Assembly (NCBI RefSeq): GCF_028598805.1
Contig: NZ_JAQRFI010000015.1
Span: 28,338 to 92,337, forward strand
From: Xenorhabdus yunnanensis
GTDB taxonomy: Bacteria; Pseudomonadota; Gammaproteobacteria; Enterobacterales; Enterobacteriaceae
Direction: 5' to 3'
DNA length: 64,000 nt
Shown here piece after piece: positions 46,202-56,476 of the stretch. Within the stretch, counting starts at the first letter, position 1. Every line of letters starts with the position of its first letter. The notes beneath the pieces are model-generated. The model saw only the letters and a list, made by a program, of their open reading frames with translations, did not search any database and was not told where the DNA came from. The position numbers and the translations under genes were made by a program.

Positions 46202-47155
46202 ATGAAAATAATTATTACTGGTGGTGCAGGATTTTTGGGGCAGCAGTTAGCTTTTGCTTTACTGAAAAATAAGTCAGCATTTAACTTCGAACAATTGGTT
46301 CTAACTGATATTCAGTGTCCAATTGCTCCTGTCAACGATCCGCGAGTACAGTGTTTGGCGCTGGATTTGGCGCAAGCAAGCTCGGTTGAAAAACTGATTG
46401 ATGCAGAGAGTGATATTTTGTTTCATTTAGCTGCCATTGTCAGTAGTCAGGCTGAACAAGACTTTGACTTAGGTATGAGCGTTAATTTTGATGTGACACG
46501 AAATTTATTGGAGTCTGCCCGCACCAAGAATCCATCATTGAAATTTATTTTCACTAGCTCACTAGCAGTATTTGGGGGAGCTTTACCAAAAACAGTAACA
46601 GATCACTGTGCTGTTAACCCCCAATCCTCATATGGTACTCAAAAGGCGATGTGTGAATTGATGATTAATGACTATTCTCGTAAAGGATATGTCGATGGAC
46701 GAATTCTTAGACTACCAACTATTAGTATCCGTCCGGGTAAACCCAATAAGGCTGCTTCTTCATTTGCCAGTGGAATTATTCGTGAGCCATTACATGGAGA
46801 GAACAGTATTTGCCCTGTTTCCCGTGAGCTTGTATTGTGGCTTTCTAGTCCTGAAACAGTAATTCGTAATCTTATTCATGCAGCTCAGATCCCAGAGGAA
46901 GAATTTGATTCTTCACGTATTATAAATTTGCCGGGAATTAGTATTACAGTGCAGGGTATGCTTGATGCATTGAAAGAAGTAGCAGGTCAGAAGCCCATAG
47001 AATTTATTCGTTTTGAGCTAGATGAAGGCATCAATCAAATAGTGAAAAGCTGGCCTGGAAATTTTGATATTAGTCGAAGTCTTGCACTGGGATTTAGGGC
47101 TGACTGTTCATTCCGCGATTCCATTCGTACATTTATCGCTAATGATATACATTGA
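46202..47155 (+). CDS. denD: D-erythronate dehydrogenase-like SDR (DenD)
   Basis: This 317-residue extended short-chain dehydrogenase has the Rossmann motif ITGGAGFLGQQLA, FHLAAIVSSQAEQDFDLGM, and the catalytic triad region FTSSLAVFGG with SYGTQKAM (Tyr and Lys). LRLPTISIRPGKPNKAASSF is the substrate-binding segment characteristic of DenD. It oxidises D-erythronate at C2 with NAD+, feeding OtnI and OtnK. It replaces the LtnD-type dehydrogenase of the E. coli ygb cluster. It is followed by the permease with almost no gap. Confidence 0.88.
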   Translation: MKIIITGGAGFLGQQLAFALLKNKSAFNFEQLVLTDIQCPIAPVNDPRVQCLALDLAQASSVEKLIDAESDILFHLAAIVSSQAEQDFDLGMSVNFDVTRNLLESARTKNPSLKFIFTSSLAVFGGALPKTVTDHCAVNPQSSYGTQKAMCELMINDYSRKGYVDGRILRLPTISIRPGKPNKAASSFASGIIREPLHGENSICPVSRELVLWLSSPETVIRNLIHAAQIPEEEFDSSRIINLPGISITVQGMLDALKEVAGQKPIEFIRFELDEGINQIVKSWPGNFDISRSLALGFRADCSFRDSIRTFIANDIH

Positions 47156-47166
47156 GATGGAGCTTG

Positions 47167-48549
47167 ATGATGGCACCTTATATTCCACTAATAGGATTAG
47201 TCGTAGCTGTATTTGTGCTGATTTTCCTGGTCTTGTGTACCAGAATTCATGCGCTGCTTGCTATGTTGATTTCAGCTATAATCGCAGGAGTCACTGGTGG
47301 TTTGACCATTACTAATACCATTGAAGTGATTACTACAGGATTTGGATCAACATTAGGTAGTATCGGTATTGTGATTGGTTTGGGGATTATGATGGGGCGG
47401 ATACTAGAAGTTTCTGGTGCTGCCGAAAAAATAGCTTACAGCTTCATCAAGTGGTTAGGTAAGAGACGTGAGGAATGGGCGCTGGCAATTACTGGTTATA
47501 TTGTCAGTATCCCCATTTTTGTCGATACGGCTTTTGTGCTCCTTTATCCTTTGGTTAAGGCATTGGCTAAGAAAGGAAAACGAAATATATTGACATTGGG
47601 GGTTGCATTAGCTGGAGGATTGGTAGTAACTCACCATGTTGTTCCCCCGACTCCTGGACCACTTGGTGTTGCGGGGATTTTTGGCGTAGATATCGGTTCA
47701 ATGATGTTGGTTGGTATTATATTGGCTATTCCATGTGTTATTTGTATCACTTTTTATGCAAAATGGTTGGCGATTAAATATCCGGAATATCAGTACGTTG
47801 AGGAAAAGCCTGAAAAACTGAAACAGATTTATCAGGATTACATGGAAAAAAAAGTTAATAAACCGCTACCGAGCCTATTTCTTTCCCTTTTACCTATTAT
47901 TGTTCCGATAGTTCTGATTTTGATTAAAGCAATAAATAATATTTTATTGAAATTTGACATATTTATTGAAAAAGAAAAACATTTATATTTTCAACTCGTT
48001 GATTTCCTTGGTACACCGATTATTGCTTTAGCCATTAGTGTATTACTGGCAGTTTATACTTTAATGCTAAAAATCAGCAAACACGAAGTGATTGAGCATC
48101 TAGAAACTGGATTACAAACAGTGGGAATTATTCTGCTAGTTACTGGTGCTGGTGGAGCATTAGGAGCGGTATTACGCGAGAGCGGAGTGGGAATTTTTAT
48201 AGCACAACAGGTTGCTAGTTTACCAATAACTCCGATTTTGATCCCATTCATAATTGCAACGTTAGTGCGTTTGATTCAAGGTTCGGGCACAGTGGCAATG
48301 ATAACAGCAGCTTCTATTTCAGCTCCCGTGATCAGCCAAATACCAGGAATCAACATGCTACTAGCTGCTCAGGCTGCAACTATAGGGGCACTGTTTTTCA
48401 GTTATTTCAATGATAGTTTGTTTTGGGTTGTTAACCGAATGATGGGTATTAAAGATGCGAAGCAACAAATGATCGTCTGGTCAATTCCTACAACAATCGC
48501 ATGGGGAATCGGGTTGTGTGGTGTCTTGCTTCTCGACCTCGTTATGTAG
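47167..48549 (+). CDS. GntP-family gluconate/acid-sugar permease, copy 1
   Basis: This protein of about 460 residues has roughly 12-14 hydrophobic segments and GntP motifs: GFGSTLGSIGIVIGLGIMMG, GYIVSIPIFVDTAFVLLYPL, GLVVTHHVVPPTPGPLGVAG, and LIQGSGTVAMITAASISAPV. It should import the acid sugar by proton symport. I start at ATG 47167, with GGAG five bases before it; an ATG at 47152 overlaps the denD stop. It is almost a duplicate of the permease at 52292. Confidence 0.9.
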   Translation: MMAPYIPLIGLVVAVFVLIFLVLCTRIHALLAMLISAIIAGVTGGLTITNTIEVITTGFGSTLGSIGIVIGLGIMMGRILEVSGAAEKIAYSFIKWLGKRREEWALAITGYIVSIPIFVDTAFVLLYPLVKALAKKGKRNILTLGVALAGGLVVTHHVVPPTPGPLGVAGIFGVDIGSMMLVGIILAIPCVICITFYAKWLAIKYPEYQYVEEKPEKLKQIYQDYMEKKVNKPLPSLFLSLLPIIVPIVLILIKAINNILLKFDIFIEKEKHLYFQLVDFLGTPIIALAISVLLAVYTLMLKISKHEVIEHLETGLQTVGIILLVTGAGGALGAVLRESGVGIFIAQQVASLPITPILIPFIIATLVRLIQGSGTVAMITAASISAPVISQIPGINMLLAAQAATIGALFFSYFNDSLFWVVNRMMGIKDAKQQMIVWSIPTTIAWGIGLCGVLLLDLVM

Positions 48550-48628
48550 ATCTTGTTATATAAATAATGAAATTGCGCTCTGTAAAGAGGGTGTGTTGGA
48601 TAAAAATAATCCTATTCATAAATATTCT

Positions 48629-48657
48629 ATCGACCACAGCATTGTGCTGTGGTCGAT
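48629..48657. terminator. Bidirectional terminator between permease and autotransporter
   Basis: A perfect 13-base stem, ATCGACCACAGCA with TGCTGTGGTCGAT, and a three-base loop TTG. It lies between convergent genes and has AT-rich flanks on both sides. Confidence 0.7.
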
Positions 48658-48719
48658 AAAGTCATAAGCGTTTCTTTTTTCATAATGTAACTAGAAAGAC
48701 TTTACAATCTGCTTGTATA

Positions 48720-51700
48720 TCAGAAGCGCCAGGTAGTTGACAGATTTCCTGATACCGAGTTATGACCAGAACGGTATACCTCACTGGTAACTCCAGCTCC
48801 CAATTCAATATTCTTGTTTATTTGATAACGCATACCCGCTTTCAAGCCCAGGGAGTTACGTCCAGCCACTTGATTTTTACTACTAAAACCTACGTTTCGG
48901 TAGTTGGCAAAGCTCGTATTTTGCACCAAATCAGTATTAAGCAGTTCATGATTCCAAGCTAGTTGCAGATCGGTTGTGACTACTGCACCAGAAGAGAGCG
49001 GTAAACTCCAATTGCTGTTCACCCCAATGCTGGAACGCAGCGAGTTGAAAGTATTCGAACCCAACTTCAGGCGGCTGCTATCACTGCCTGTCTCCGTCAT
49101 GCCACGACGAGATAAGGTGGTGTAATTCAATGAAGCCGTTGGGCCTGCACTCAGGTTTTCGCTCAACGCCCAGCGGTAGCCGCCACCTGCCATGAATGAA
49201 CTACTTAATCCTTTCCAACTGGCATGGTTACTTGCCGTGTAGTCATTCACTTGCACGTTGCGATCCATCAGCCCGTCTTCAATGCCAAACCGACCATTAC
49301 CGAACATATAAGCGCCAGCCAGTGGATTAACGGCATAGCGCGCCTGTATGCCTAGATTGAATGCGGTCATTTTACCAGTACCGCTTTCTGGTAATTTTAT
49401 GGTAGCAGATTGACCACTGATGGCTCCGTGTAAGCCAAATATCCAGTTGTGATAACTCTCACTTTGTTTTTCAGCACCAAATACAACTCCATAACTAGAA
49501 GCGTTATACCCTACGCTGTTGCCTTGGCGCTTCTGGCTTAAGCTACTGACAAACGGCACTGCAAAACTCTTCCATTCATTTTTGACTAATTGCATTGGTG
49601 CTGTGGCGATATGACGCCCGCTGATGATATTGGCTATCTGTTGCTCACGATTAAGGGAGTTGGCAAACATAGCGCTGTAGCCTGCGGGGGAAAGTTGGTT
49701 CAATGCACCGCTGATACCACTGCCGTCTGCGGCAGAAAAATCCAGCGTGCGATACAGTTGCTGTATATCCGGCTGTGCAGTTGACACAATGCGATCCAGT
49801 GCCTTTCCTACTTGGTTCGCATTGTTGTTCTGCGCATACTGGCTATAGGCGTTTCGCGCGCGCAGCATAGTAAGCTGCCAAGCTCCATTCTTTTGCGGGG
49901 TTGTTTGCAGTCTCAGTGTTGGGGAGTGAAGCTGGCTATTCACCTGGCTGAATTCACCACTACGTGACGTTGTTTTTAACAGGCCGCTTGAATCCAATTG
50001 CCAGTCAGTAGCGTACCAGTCACGCTGCGGTACAAACGTCAGTTGACCATTGAGTTCGGCATGACCATTGACAATAAAGGTATCATGTCCGCCGCGGCCA
50101 TCTACCTTAAGCTGTAATTGACCGTTCTTGCGTTGTTGATAGTTTCCTGTCACGGTAATCTTTCCCAACGAATTACCCGGATTACCCGGGGTGACGATCC
50201 CATTATTCACAAAACGGCCCGCCTGATTCAGGGTATAGTCGCTGTTCCCGGATAAAGTGGCTTTAGGGGCAATATACATACTATAAATCTGATGGTTGCC
50301 GTTAAGCGATGTTACCCCACCGAGAGCATTCAAATCCAGATTGTTGATACCTTTGATGTTACCTTTATAATGCAGCATGAAATTGGGATCTGCCTGATCT
50401 GTTGCGCGCCCCTGCGAGTCAGCCAGACGTCCAAAAGAAAGCTGTGTCAGACGTTGTCGGCCATATGCGTCCTCCTGGTCATACTTGGACTCAATGTTAC
50501 CTTCCAGCCGAGCACCGTTTAATATATTAATGTTGCTCACCAGCGCATTCTTCGACATATAAATAGCCGCCGATTTACCGGCAACACGTCCACTGATATC
50601 GACATTATCCGCCAGCGCGCCATTCAGCTCCGGCAATAACTTTATGGACTTCCCATCGATAAAATGGATATAGGAACCACGATACTCCACCTTATTTCCC
50701 AACGAGTTATTACCAAAGTCAAAACTGATAGCCACACCATTATCCCCTAGTGCCTGAATATCACCACGCTGAATCAGGTTGTGACCTTTACCATATGTGA
50801 ACATCACGCCACGACCATTGAATCCATCAGCATAGATACGTGTTTCTGGTTCAATGCTCAGAGTGTTATTTTGCCCGTCTACACGAATACCGGCACCGCC
50901 AGCACCCAGGGTTAACAGATCCGCTTTTTGGAAGATCCGGTTATTGCTGCCATAAACATGCAAACCGAGACCTCGCTCAGCCATATTGTATTTACCGGGC
51001 ACGTATGCATTGCCTTGCGCATTACGCAGGAAATAGCCATGTCGGTTAATCAAAGTCTGCCCATTGCCATATACTGAGAATCCGAAGAGATCACGCCGAT
51101 CTATTTGATAACCCATATCCTGCATCGCGGCCAGTTCTGCTTCCATAAGGCCTGTGTAGTTACTGTAATTTTGGTGGCTCATCAGGCTGTTTTTCAACTC
51201 GATATGGCTCATGTAATTATTGTCAACCAAGCCATTGCCAGCCAGTATTTTTACCGGTATACCGCGCATGGCTCCTGCCAGCACTTCATTTACGTGTTGA
51301 CCAGTGAAATATCCTTGATCGCGCCGTAAGTCGAATCCTTGCGGATCATAGGCATTGTTGCACCCTTTACACAGTATCACCTGCCCGGGTTTTGCTGGAT
51401 TTCCATTGTCGTCGCGCAAGTGTTTAGTCCAGAGGTCAAGAGGCATATCAGAATCAAAAATGGGGGTGTTTTTACCATTGCGATTAGATACCATACTTGA
51501 GATACCCAATGCATGAGCCAATTCATGAGTTGAAGTGCCTACCAGATCTGCCTTATCTGTGGGGGGTAATTGTGAGGGTATATAAGGCGAATGATCACGG
51601 TTTAGTCCCCCTAGTTTTCCTATTACAATCTGGCTATGGGCTCCAAATTCTAATTTTCCGGCATCCTTACCGTTCAACGCTGCCTGCAACTGTGTGAGGC

Positions 51701-52044
51701 TAATTGAGCCATCCTTTACAGGGGCACTCCCTGCTTCGGCGTTGTCTTCGTCATACGTACCTACATTTATGATTGCAGGTAATTTTCCTGACTTGGGTTG
51801 GATGATATTTGCCCAGTAACGTATCCCAGCCAATATTTTTTCTTTATGTTGTTGATCCAGATTCCATGTCGATTTTTGCTGACCGGACGCAAAAGGTCCA
51901 TCATCAACGCCAAAGAAACGTACTTCAAATACAGCCGTATTTTGGGAGTTGTAAACCAAATGGCTGTCGTATTTTGCATATAAATGATGACTGGGTAACA
52001 TACATACCAATGATATGGGATATGGCCAGTGAGAGTTTTTTCAT
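48720..52044 (-). pseudogene. Type Va autotransporter with metallopeptidase-like N-terminus, signal peptide frameshifted
   Basis: The main frame (from TTG 52010) gives 1096 residues. After the signal region comes a peptidase-like domain with THELAHALGISS (HExxH) and a downstream Met-turn candidate SLMSHQNYS, then a beta-helix passenger (residues about 340-690), and a C-terminal 12-strand barrel of about 280 residues ending NLSTTWRF. A good start, ATG 52044 with AAGGATG, encodes MKKLSLAIS in another frame; removing one base of the CCC at 52019-52017 joins it to LVCMLPSHHLYA, giving a perfect signal peptide. As written, export should fail. The usual third metal histidine after HExxHxxG is Ser. 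Confidence 0.8.
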
Positions 52045-52193
52045 GTTAGGCATCCTTGTGGTTAGTCTTAGAACAGTGATATTTGCTTCATATATTGAAT
52101 ATCATTCCTCACATAAATAAATAGTAAACAGATTAAATATTCGACAATGTAAATAGTCAAATTAATTCATCAATAGCAGTTCTGGCACAGGAG

Positions 52194-52280
52194 ATGATCA
52201 AAATTGTGACTTTCAGCGCAGAATTGCTAACATCCGAATATTGGGAACAGTATTTTGCAGGTATGCCTGAACAAGCTTGA
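52194..52280 (+). CDS. Possible gene-end fragment upstream of permease copy 2
   Basis: A 28-codon frame, MIKIVTFSAELLTSEYWEQY then FAGMPEQA, ends 11 bases before the second permease start, the position denD occupies before copy 1. Its sequence is protein-like but does not match denD's end. It could be the last codons of a deleted upstream gene or a small independent ORF. I cannot name a family. Confidence 0.25.
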   Translation: MIKIVTFSAELLTSEYWEQYFAGMPEQA

Positions 52281-52291
52281 AATGGGGTTTT

Positions 52292-53680
52292 ATGATGGAG
52301 TTTTACGTCCCAATTATTGGATTGGGAGTGGCGGTATTTACGCTGATTTTTCTGGTCTTACGCACTCGTGTTCATGTACTGATTGCCATGCTGATTGCAG
52401 CGATAACTGCTGGTACATCTGGCGGTTTAACGATGGTCAGTACTGTTGAAGTGATCTCCAAGGGATTTGGCTCAACATTAGGCAGCATCGGTATCGTGAT
52501 TGGGCTGGGATGCATGATGGGACGGATATTGGAGGTTTCAGGGGCAACTGAACGAATCGCCTATAGTTTGATTAAATGGTTGGGTAAAAGACGTGAAGAG
52601 TGGGCTTTGGCGATTACCGGCTATATTGTCAGTATCCCCATATTTGTGAATTCGGCTTTTGTGATCCTTTATCCTCTGGTGAAAGCATTGGCAAAGAAAG
52701 GTAAACGAAATGTATTGACGCTAGGGGTATCACTGGCAGGAGGGTTGGTGGTGACTCACCATATTGTCCCTCCGACACCCGGACCACTTGGAGTCGCAGG
52801 GATATTCGGAGTGAGTATAGGTTCAATGATGCTGGCTGGTATGATACTGGCCATACCATGTGTCATTGGTATTACTTGCTATGCAAAATGGCTGGAGACT
52901 AAATATCCTGAATATCAACTTGGTGATACGGAAGAAAATGCAGAAAATTTGCAACAAGTTCATCAGCGTTATATGGAAGAAAAAGAGCAAAAATTGCTAC
53001 CGAGTCTGTTTCTTTCCCTTTTGCCCATCGTTGTGCCGATTGTCCTTATTTTGGCCGGTGTAATTAATGGAATGCTACTGAAAACCGATGCATTTGCAGG
53101 AAAAGAAAATTATTTCTATTTTCAGATTCTTAATTTCCTTGGATCACCAATTATTGTACTGGCAATCAGCGTATTACTGGCGGTTTATACGCTAATGCCA
53201 AATGTCAGTAAGCATGAAGTGATTGAACATTTGGAAACAGGGTTAAAAACTGTAGGCATTATTTTGTTGGTGTCAGGAGCTGGGGGGGCATTGGGAGCCG
53301 TGCTGAACGAAGGCTCGACAGGAACAATATTGGCGCAATATATTGCCAGCCTGCCAATAACACCCGTTTTGATCCCATTTATCATTGCAACGCTAATACG
53401 CATAATTCAAGGTTCTGGTACGGTAGCAATGATAACTGCCGCCTCTATCTCTGCGCCTGTTATCAAACAAATACCGGATGTTAATCTGCTGGTTGCCGCT
53501 CAGGCTGCCATGATGGGTACACTGTTTTTTAGTTACTTCAATGATTGTTTTTTCTGGGTAGTTAACCGGATGATGGGCATTAAAAATGTGCGGCAGCAGA
53601 TTATCGTCTGGTCGATTCCTACCACAATTGCCTGGGGAATTGGATTGTGTGGTGTGCTGCTTCTCAACCTTATCATGTAG
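52292..53680 (+). CDS. GntP-family gluconate/acid-sugar permease, copy 2
   Basis: This protein of about 462 residues repeats copy 1 over its whole length: GFGSTLGSIGIVIGLGCMMG, GYIVSIPIFVNSAFVILYPL, GLVVTHHIVPPTPGPLGVAG, and IIQGSGTVAMITAASISAPV. Divergence is concentrated in the loop around residue 215-240 and at the third position of codons. I choose ATG 52292, with GGGG upstream. The 3' flank also resembles that of copy 1 (GCGCTCTGTAAAG in both), so the duplication included flanking DNA. It may have different substrate preference. Confidence 0.9.
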   Translation: MMEFYVPIIGLGVAVFTLIFLVLRTRVHVLIAMLIAAITAGTSGGLTMVSTVEVISKGFGSTLGSIGIVIGLGCMMGRILEVSGATERIAYSLIKWLGKRREEWALAITGYIVSIPIFVNSAFVILYPLVKALAKKGKRNVLTLGVSLAGGLVVTHHIVPPTPGPLGVAGIFGVSIGSMMLAGMILAIPCVIGITCYAKWLETKYPEYQLGDTEENAENLQQVHQRYMEEKEQKLLPSLFLSLLPIVVPIVLILAGVINGMLLKTDAFAGKENYFYFQILNFLGSPIIVLAISVLLAVYTLMPNVSKHEVIEHLETGLKTVGIILLVSGAGGALGAVLNEGSTGTILAQYIASLPITPVLIPFIIATLIRIIQGSGTVAMITAASISAPVIKQIPDVNLLVAAQAAMMGTLFFSYFNDCFFWVVNRMMGIKNVRQQIIVWSIPTTIAWGIGLCGVLLLNLIM

Positions 53681-53738
53681 TTTGTCATGCAATTTGTTAT
53701 GTAAATAATGATGTAAGTAGTAATATAAATAGTGATGG

Positions 53739-53762
53739 CGCTCTGTAAAGGGCGCTTTTTTA
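53739..53762 (+). terminator. Terminator after permease copy 2
   Basis: GCGCTC and GGGCGC pair around CTGTAAA-type loop sequence, followed by TTTTTTTATT. The corresponding place after copy 1 (GCGCTCTGTAAAGAGGGTG) has lost the downstream arm and T-run. Confidence 0.6.
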
Positions 53763-53854
53763 TTTTCAGGTTTCGTATTTCAGGTTTTGTGATTGTTCTT
53801 CGAATATTGTTTCCATTTCCGCTTTATGCTCACTATATTAATTTCTCCCTTAAA

Positions 53855-53870
53855 TGTGATTTTAATCACA
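53855..53870. promoter_or_regulatory. CRP site 1 upstream of udp
   Basis: TGTGATTTTAATCACA is a perfect TGTGA-N6-TCACA palindrome. Its centre is 52 bases from that of the next CRP-like site, the classic spacing of CytR/CRP-regulated nucleoside promoters. Confidence 0.8.
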
Positions 53871-53906
53871 AATATATGTATGTGTTTCTTTTTTATATTA
53901 ATTAAA

Positions 53907-53922
53907 AGTGATTTTAATCACT
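53907..53922. promoter_or_regulatory. CRP-like site 2 upstream of udp
   Basis: AGTGATTTTAATCACT differs from the CRP consensus only at its outer base on each side. It lies 69 bases before the udp start. With site 1, it would allow cooperative CRP-CytR binding as at E. coli udp and deoP2. Confidence 0.75.
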
Positions 53923-53991
53923 AAAAAATGTCAGAGTATTGATTAAATTTAGGTATCCATATTTTGAATCATGTCCGTTGAGGAGTCTGAT

Positions 53992-54747
53992 ATGTCTGAT
54001 GTATTTCACTTAGGTATCACTAAAAGCGACCTGCAAGGCGCGACTCTGGCGATTGTGCCAGGCGATCCTAACCGTGTTGAGAAAATTGCGCGACTGATGG
54101 ATAACCCAGTACATCTGGCTTCCCACCGTGAATTTACAACATGGCGTGCAGAAATTGACGGAAAGGCTGTTATTGTCTGCTCTACAGGAATTGGTGGCCC
54201 CTCAACGTCGATTGCCGTAGAAGAGTTGGCACAATTAGGAGTATGTACTTTCTTGCGCATCGGAACAACGGGGGCGATTCAGCCAAATATCAATGTAGGA
54301 GATGTATTAGTAACGACTGCTGCGGTTCGTTTGGACGGTGCCAGTTTGCATTTTGCTCCAATGGAATTCCCAGCGGTTGCTGATTTTGAGTGTACAAATG
54401 CACTGTACGAAGCAGCAAAAGCATCAGGTTCTGCTACTCATGTTGGTGTTACAGCATCTTCTGATACTTTCTATCCGGGACAAGAGCGTTACGACACTTA
54501 TTCCGGTCGTGTTGTGCGCCGTTTCCAGGGTTCCATGAAAGAATGGCAAGAAATGGGCGTAATGAACTTCGAGATGGAATCTGCAACATTGCTGACTATG
54601 TGTGCAAGTCAGGGGCTGCGTGCTGGTATGGTGGCTGGGGTTATCGTTAACCGTACCCAACAGGAAATCCCAGATGTTGAGCTGTTGAAGAAAACTGAAA
54701 GCAATGCGTTAGGAATTGTTGTTGAGGCTGCCCGCCGCCTACTGTAA
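53992..54747 (+). CDS. udp: Uridine phosphorylase
   Basis: This 251-residue protein starts [20 protein letters not shown] at ATG 53992, with GAGGAG upstream, like E. coli Udp; an ATG at 53971 would add seven residues. [14 protein letters not shown] is the phosphate-binding loop, [20 protein letters not shown] and [18 protein letters not shown] bind phosphate and base, and [14 protein letters not shown] holds the ribose-binding Glu-Met-Glu. It splits uridine to uracil and ribose-1-phosphate. CRP/CytR control is indicated by the two sites upstream. Confidence 0.96.
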   Translation: MSDVFHLGITKSDLQGATLAIVPGDPNRVEKIARLMDNPVHLASHREFTTWRAEIDGKAVIVCSTGIGGPSTSIAVEELAQLGVCTFLRIGTTGAIQPNINVGDVLVTTAAVRLDGASLHFAPMEFPAVADFECTNALYEAAKASGSATHVGVTASSDTFYPGQERYDTYSGRVVRRFQGSMKEWQEMGVMNFEMESATLLTMCASQGLRAGMVAGVIVNRTQQEIPDVELLKKTESNALGIVVEAARRLL

Positions 54748-54891
54748 TGCCTTTTATCGAGGGCCGGAGAATTCTGGCCCTATCGTTTGTACGATCTGCA
54801 CTTCCCTTCATGTCAAAATCTGATAATGTCATAATATTTTGCACATAATCTGAAAGATAAAAGGCATCTTTTAATCTCAATAAGAGTGACT

Positions 54892-55674
54892 ATGACCACA
54901 ACAATTCTATCTCATCCTTCACTACTTCCTCTGAATGGTGGCATTAATTTCCGTGATTTAGGGAATAAGACACTGAATAATGGTGCCAAGATCAAATCAG
55001 GGTTGCTTTTTCGTTCCGGTTCACTGGACAGACTGACAGAAAACGATCAGGCTTTTTTAGTGGATCGAAATCTTTTTCAGATCATCGATTATCGTGATAG
55101 CAGTGAAATTCTGGATAAACCGGATCAAGTATGGCATGGGGCACATTACCACCATGCTCCGGCTAATCCTCTTTCCAAAGAAGTGAATGCCAATCTGGAT
55201 AAGTTAGATAAGGAGATATTGGCGCAATTCGATGCAAAAGTATTTATGTCACGTCTTTACGAATTGCTACCCATTAATAATCCAGCTTATAAAACATTAG
55301 CTGCATTGCTGCTGCAACCAGAGAAAGGCGGAATTGTACAACACTGCGCGGTTGGCAAAGATAGGACAGGAGTCGGCTCCGCACTGGTTTTACTCGCATT
55401 GGGTGCTAATCTGGATACGGTAATGGAAGATTATTTGCTGACCAATGTTACGCTGGCTCCGTATCGAGACTATTTATTGAGTGAACACGCAAAAGTCATG
55501 AGTGAAAATGTTGTTGAAAAATTTGCTTATGTTTATTCAGTGCGGGAAGAGTTTTTATTGACCGCCCTTAATAGCATTAATCAACATTATGGCAGCGTAG
55601 ATATTTGGTTGGAAAAAGATATCGGACTCAATATTGCGGCGCGTGAAAAACTACAATCCTATTTTCTTGAATAA
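54892..55674 (+). CDS. Tyrosine-protein phosphatase (DSP/PTP-like, Y_phosphatase3 type)
   Basis: This 260-residue protein has the family's N-terminal NGGINFRDLGNKTLNNGAKI and SGLLFRSGSLDRLTENDQAF, the IDYRDSSEILDKPD segment with its general-acid region, and the catalytic P-loop QHCAVGKDRTGVGSALVLL (Cys and Arg of CX5R). These enzymes dephosphorylate phosphotyrosine, and some act on phosphoinositides, so a role at the insect host is possible; that is speculation. It lies between udp and a DedA gene, an insertion relative to E. coli order. Confidence 0.87.
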   Translation: MTTTILSHPSLLPLNGGINFRDLGNKTLNNGAKIKSGLLFRSGSLDRLTENDQAFLVDRNLFQIIDYRDSSEILDKPDQVWHGAHYHHAPANPLSKEVNANLDKLDKEILAQFDAKVFMSRLYELLPINNPAYKTLAALLLQPEKGGIVQHCAVGKDRTGVGSALVLLALGANLDTVMEDYLLTNVTLAPYRDYLLSEHAKVMSENVVEKFAYVYSVREEFLLTALNSINQHYGSVDIWLEKDIGLNIAAREKLQSYFLE

Positions 55675-55750
55675 AAATAATAGGTTAGCATTTAGTTGGT
55701 TGTGCAGTGCTAACCTATGACATATTACTGATAACACAGGAAAGACTAAT

Positions 55751-56281
55751 GTGAGCTTGCATGAAATTATCGAACTGGTCACAAACTTTGTAAAAGCCCA
55801 TGAAATTTGGGCAATTCCAATTGTTTTCCTACTTGCATTTGGTGAATCGTTGGCGTTTATCTCCCTATTGTTGCCGGCAACGATCATTTTGTTAGGGTTA
55901 GGGGCATTGATTGGTGAAAATGGGTTAACCTTCTGGCCAATATGGGTAGCCGCCGCTGCCGGAGCTTTCTTTGGAGACTGGGTTTCTTACTGGTTTGGTT
56001 TCCATTACAAAGAGAATGTTGGCAAGATGTGGCCACTTTCTCGCCATCCTCAAACTTTAGTTCGCGGCCATCGATTTTTTGAACGATGGGGGGTATGGGG
56101 CGTTTTTATTGGACGTTTTTTTGGTCCATTGAGGGCCGTTGTACCACTGGTGGCGGGAATTTGTGCCATGCCACAACGTCATTTTCAGCTCGCTAATTTT
56201 GCTTCTGCATTAGTTTGGGCATTTGGTATTTTAGCACCGGGAGCGTTTGGTCTGCGTTGGCTGGCCGAATGGATGGGATAA
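55751..56281 (+). CDS. DedA-family membrane protein
   Basis: This 176-residue protein has four or five hydrophobic segments. It shows the DedA motifs: LLAFGESLAFISLLLPATII near the N-terminus, AAGAFFGDWVSYWFGFHY (Gly-Asp region) and ERWGVWGVFIGRFFGPLRAV with the conserved F/Y-GxxRxxxPxxAG pattern. DedA proteins move or flip undecaprenyl phosphate or phospholipids and help keep the membrane potential. It uses a GTG start with AGGAAAG upstream. It is short for the family (about 200-220), like YohD-type members. Confidence 0.87.
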   Translation: MSLHEIIELVTNFVKAHEIWAIPIVFLLAFGESLAFISLLLPATIILLGLGALIGENGLTFWPIWVAAAAGAFFGDWVSYWFGFHYKENVGKMWPLSRHPQTLVRGHRFFERWGVWGVFIGRFFGPLRAVVPLVAGICAMPQRHFQLANFASALVWAFGILAPGAFGLRWLAEWMG

Positions 56282-56476
56282 AAGTGAGAAGTGGCTGGAA
56301 TTAGTGAAAATGGATGGAATAAGAGAATGGAGTAATTGCGAGCCGCTTTGCAAATTGAAAGAAAGCTATTGAATACTCTGGACATCTATACAGCGTCTAT
56401 TTAACTTACATTGAGGCTAGTAATCCCTAAAAGTTGACCGGAATTTAGCGACAATGATGTTAGTGAGGGTGTATAG

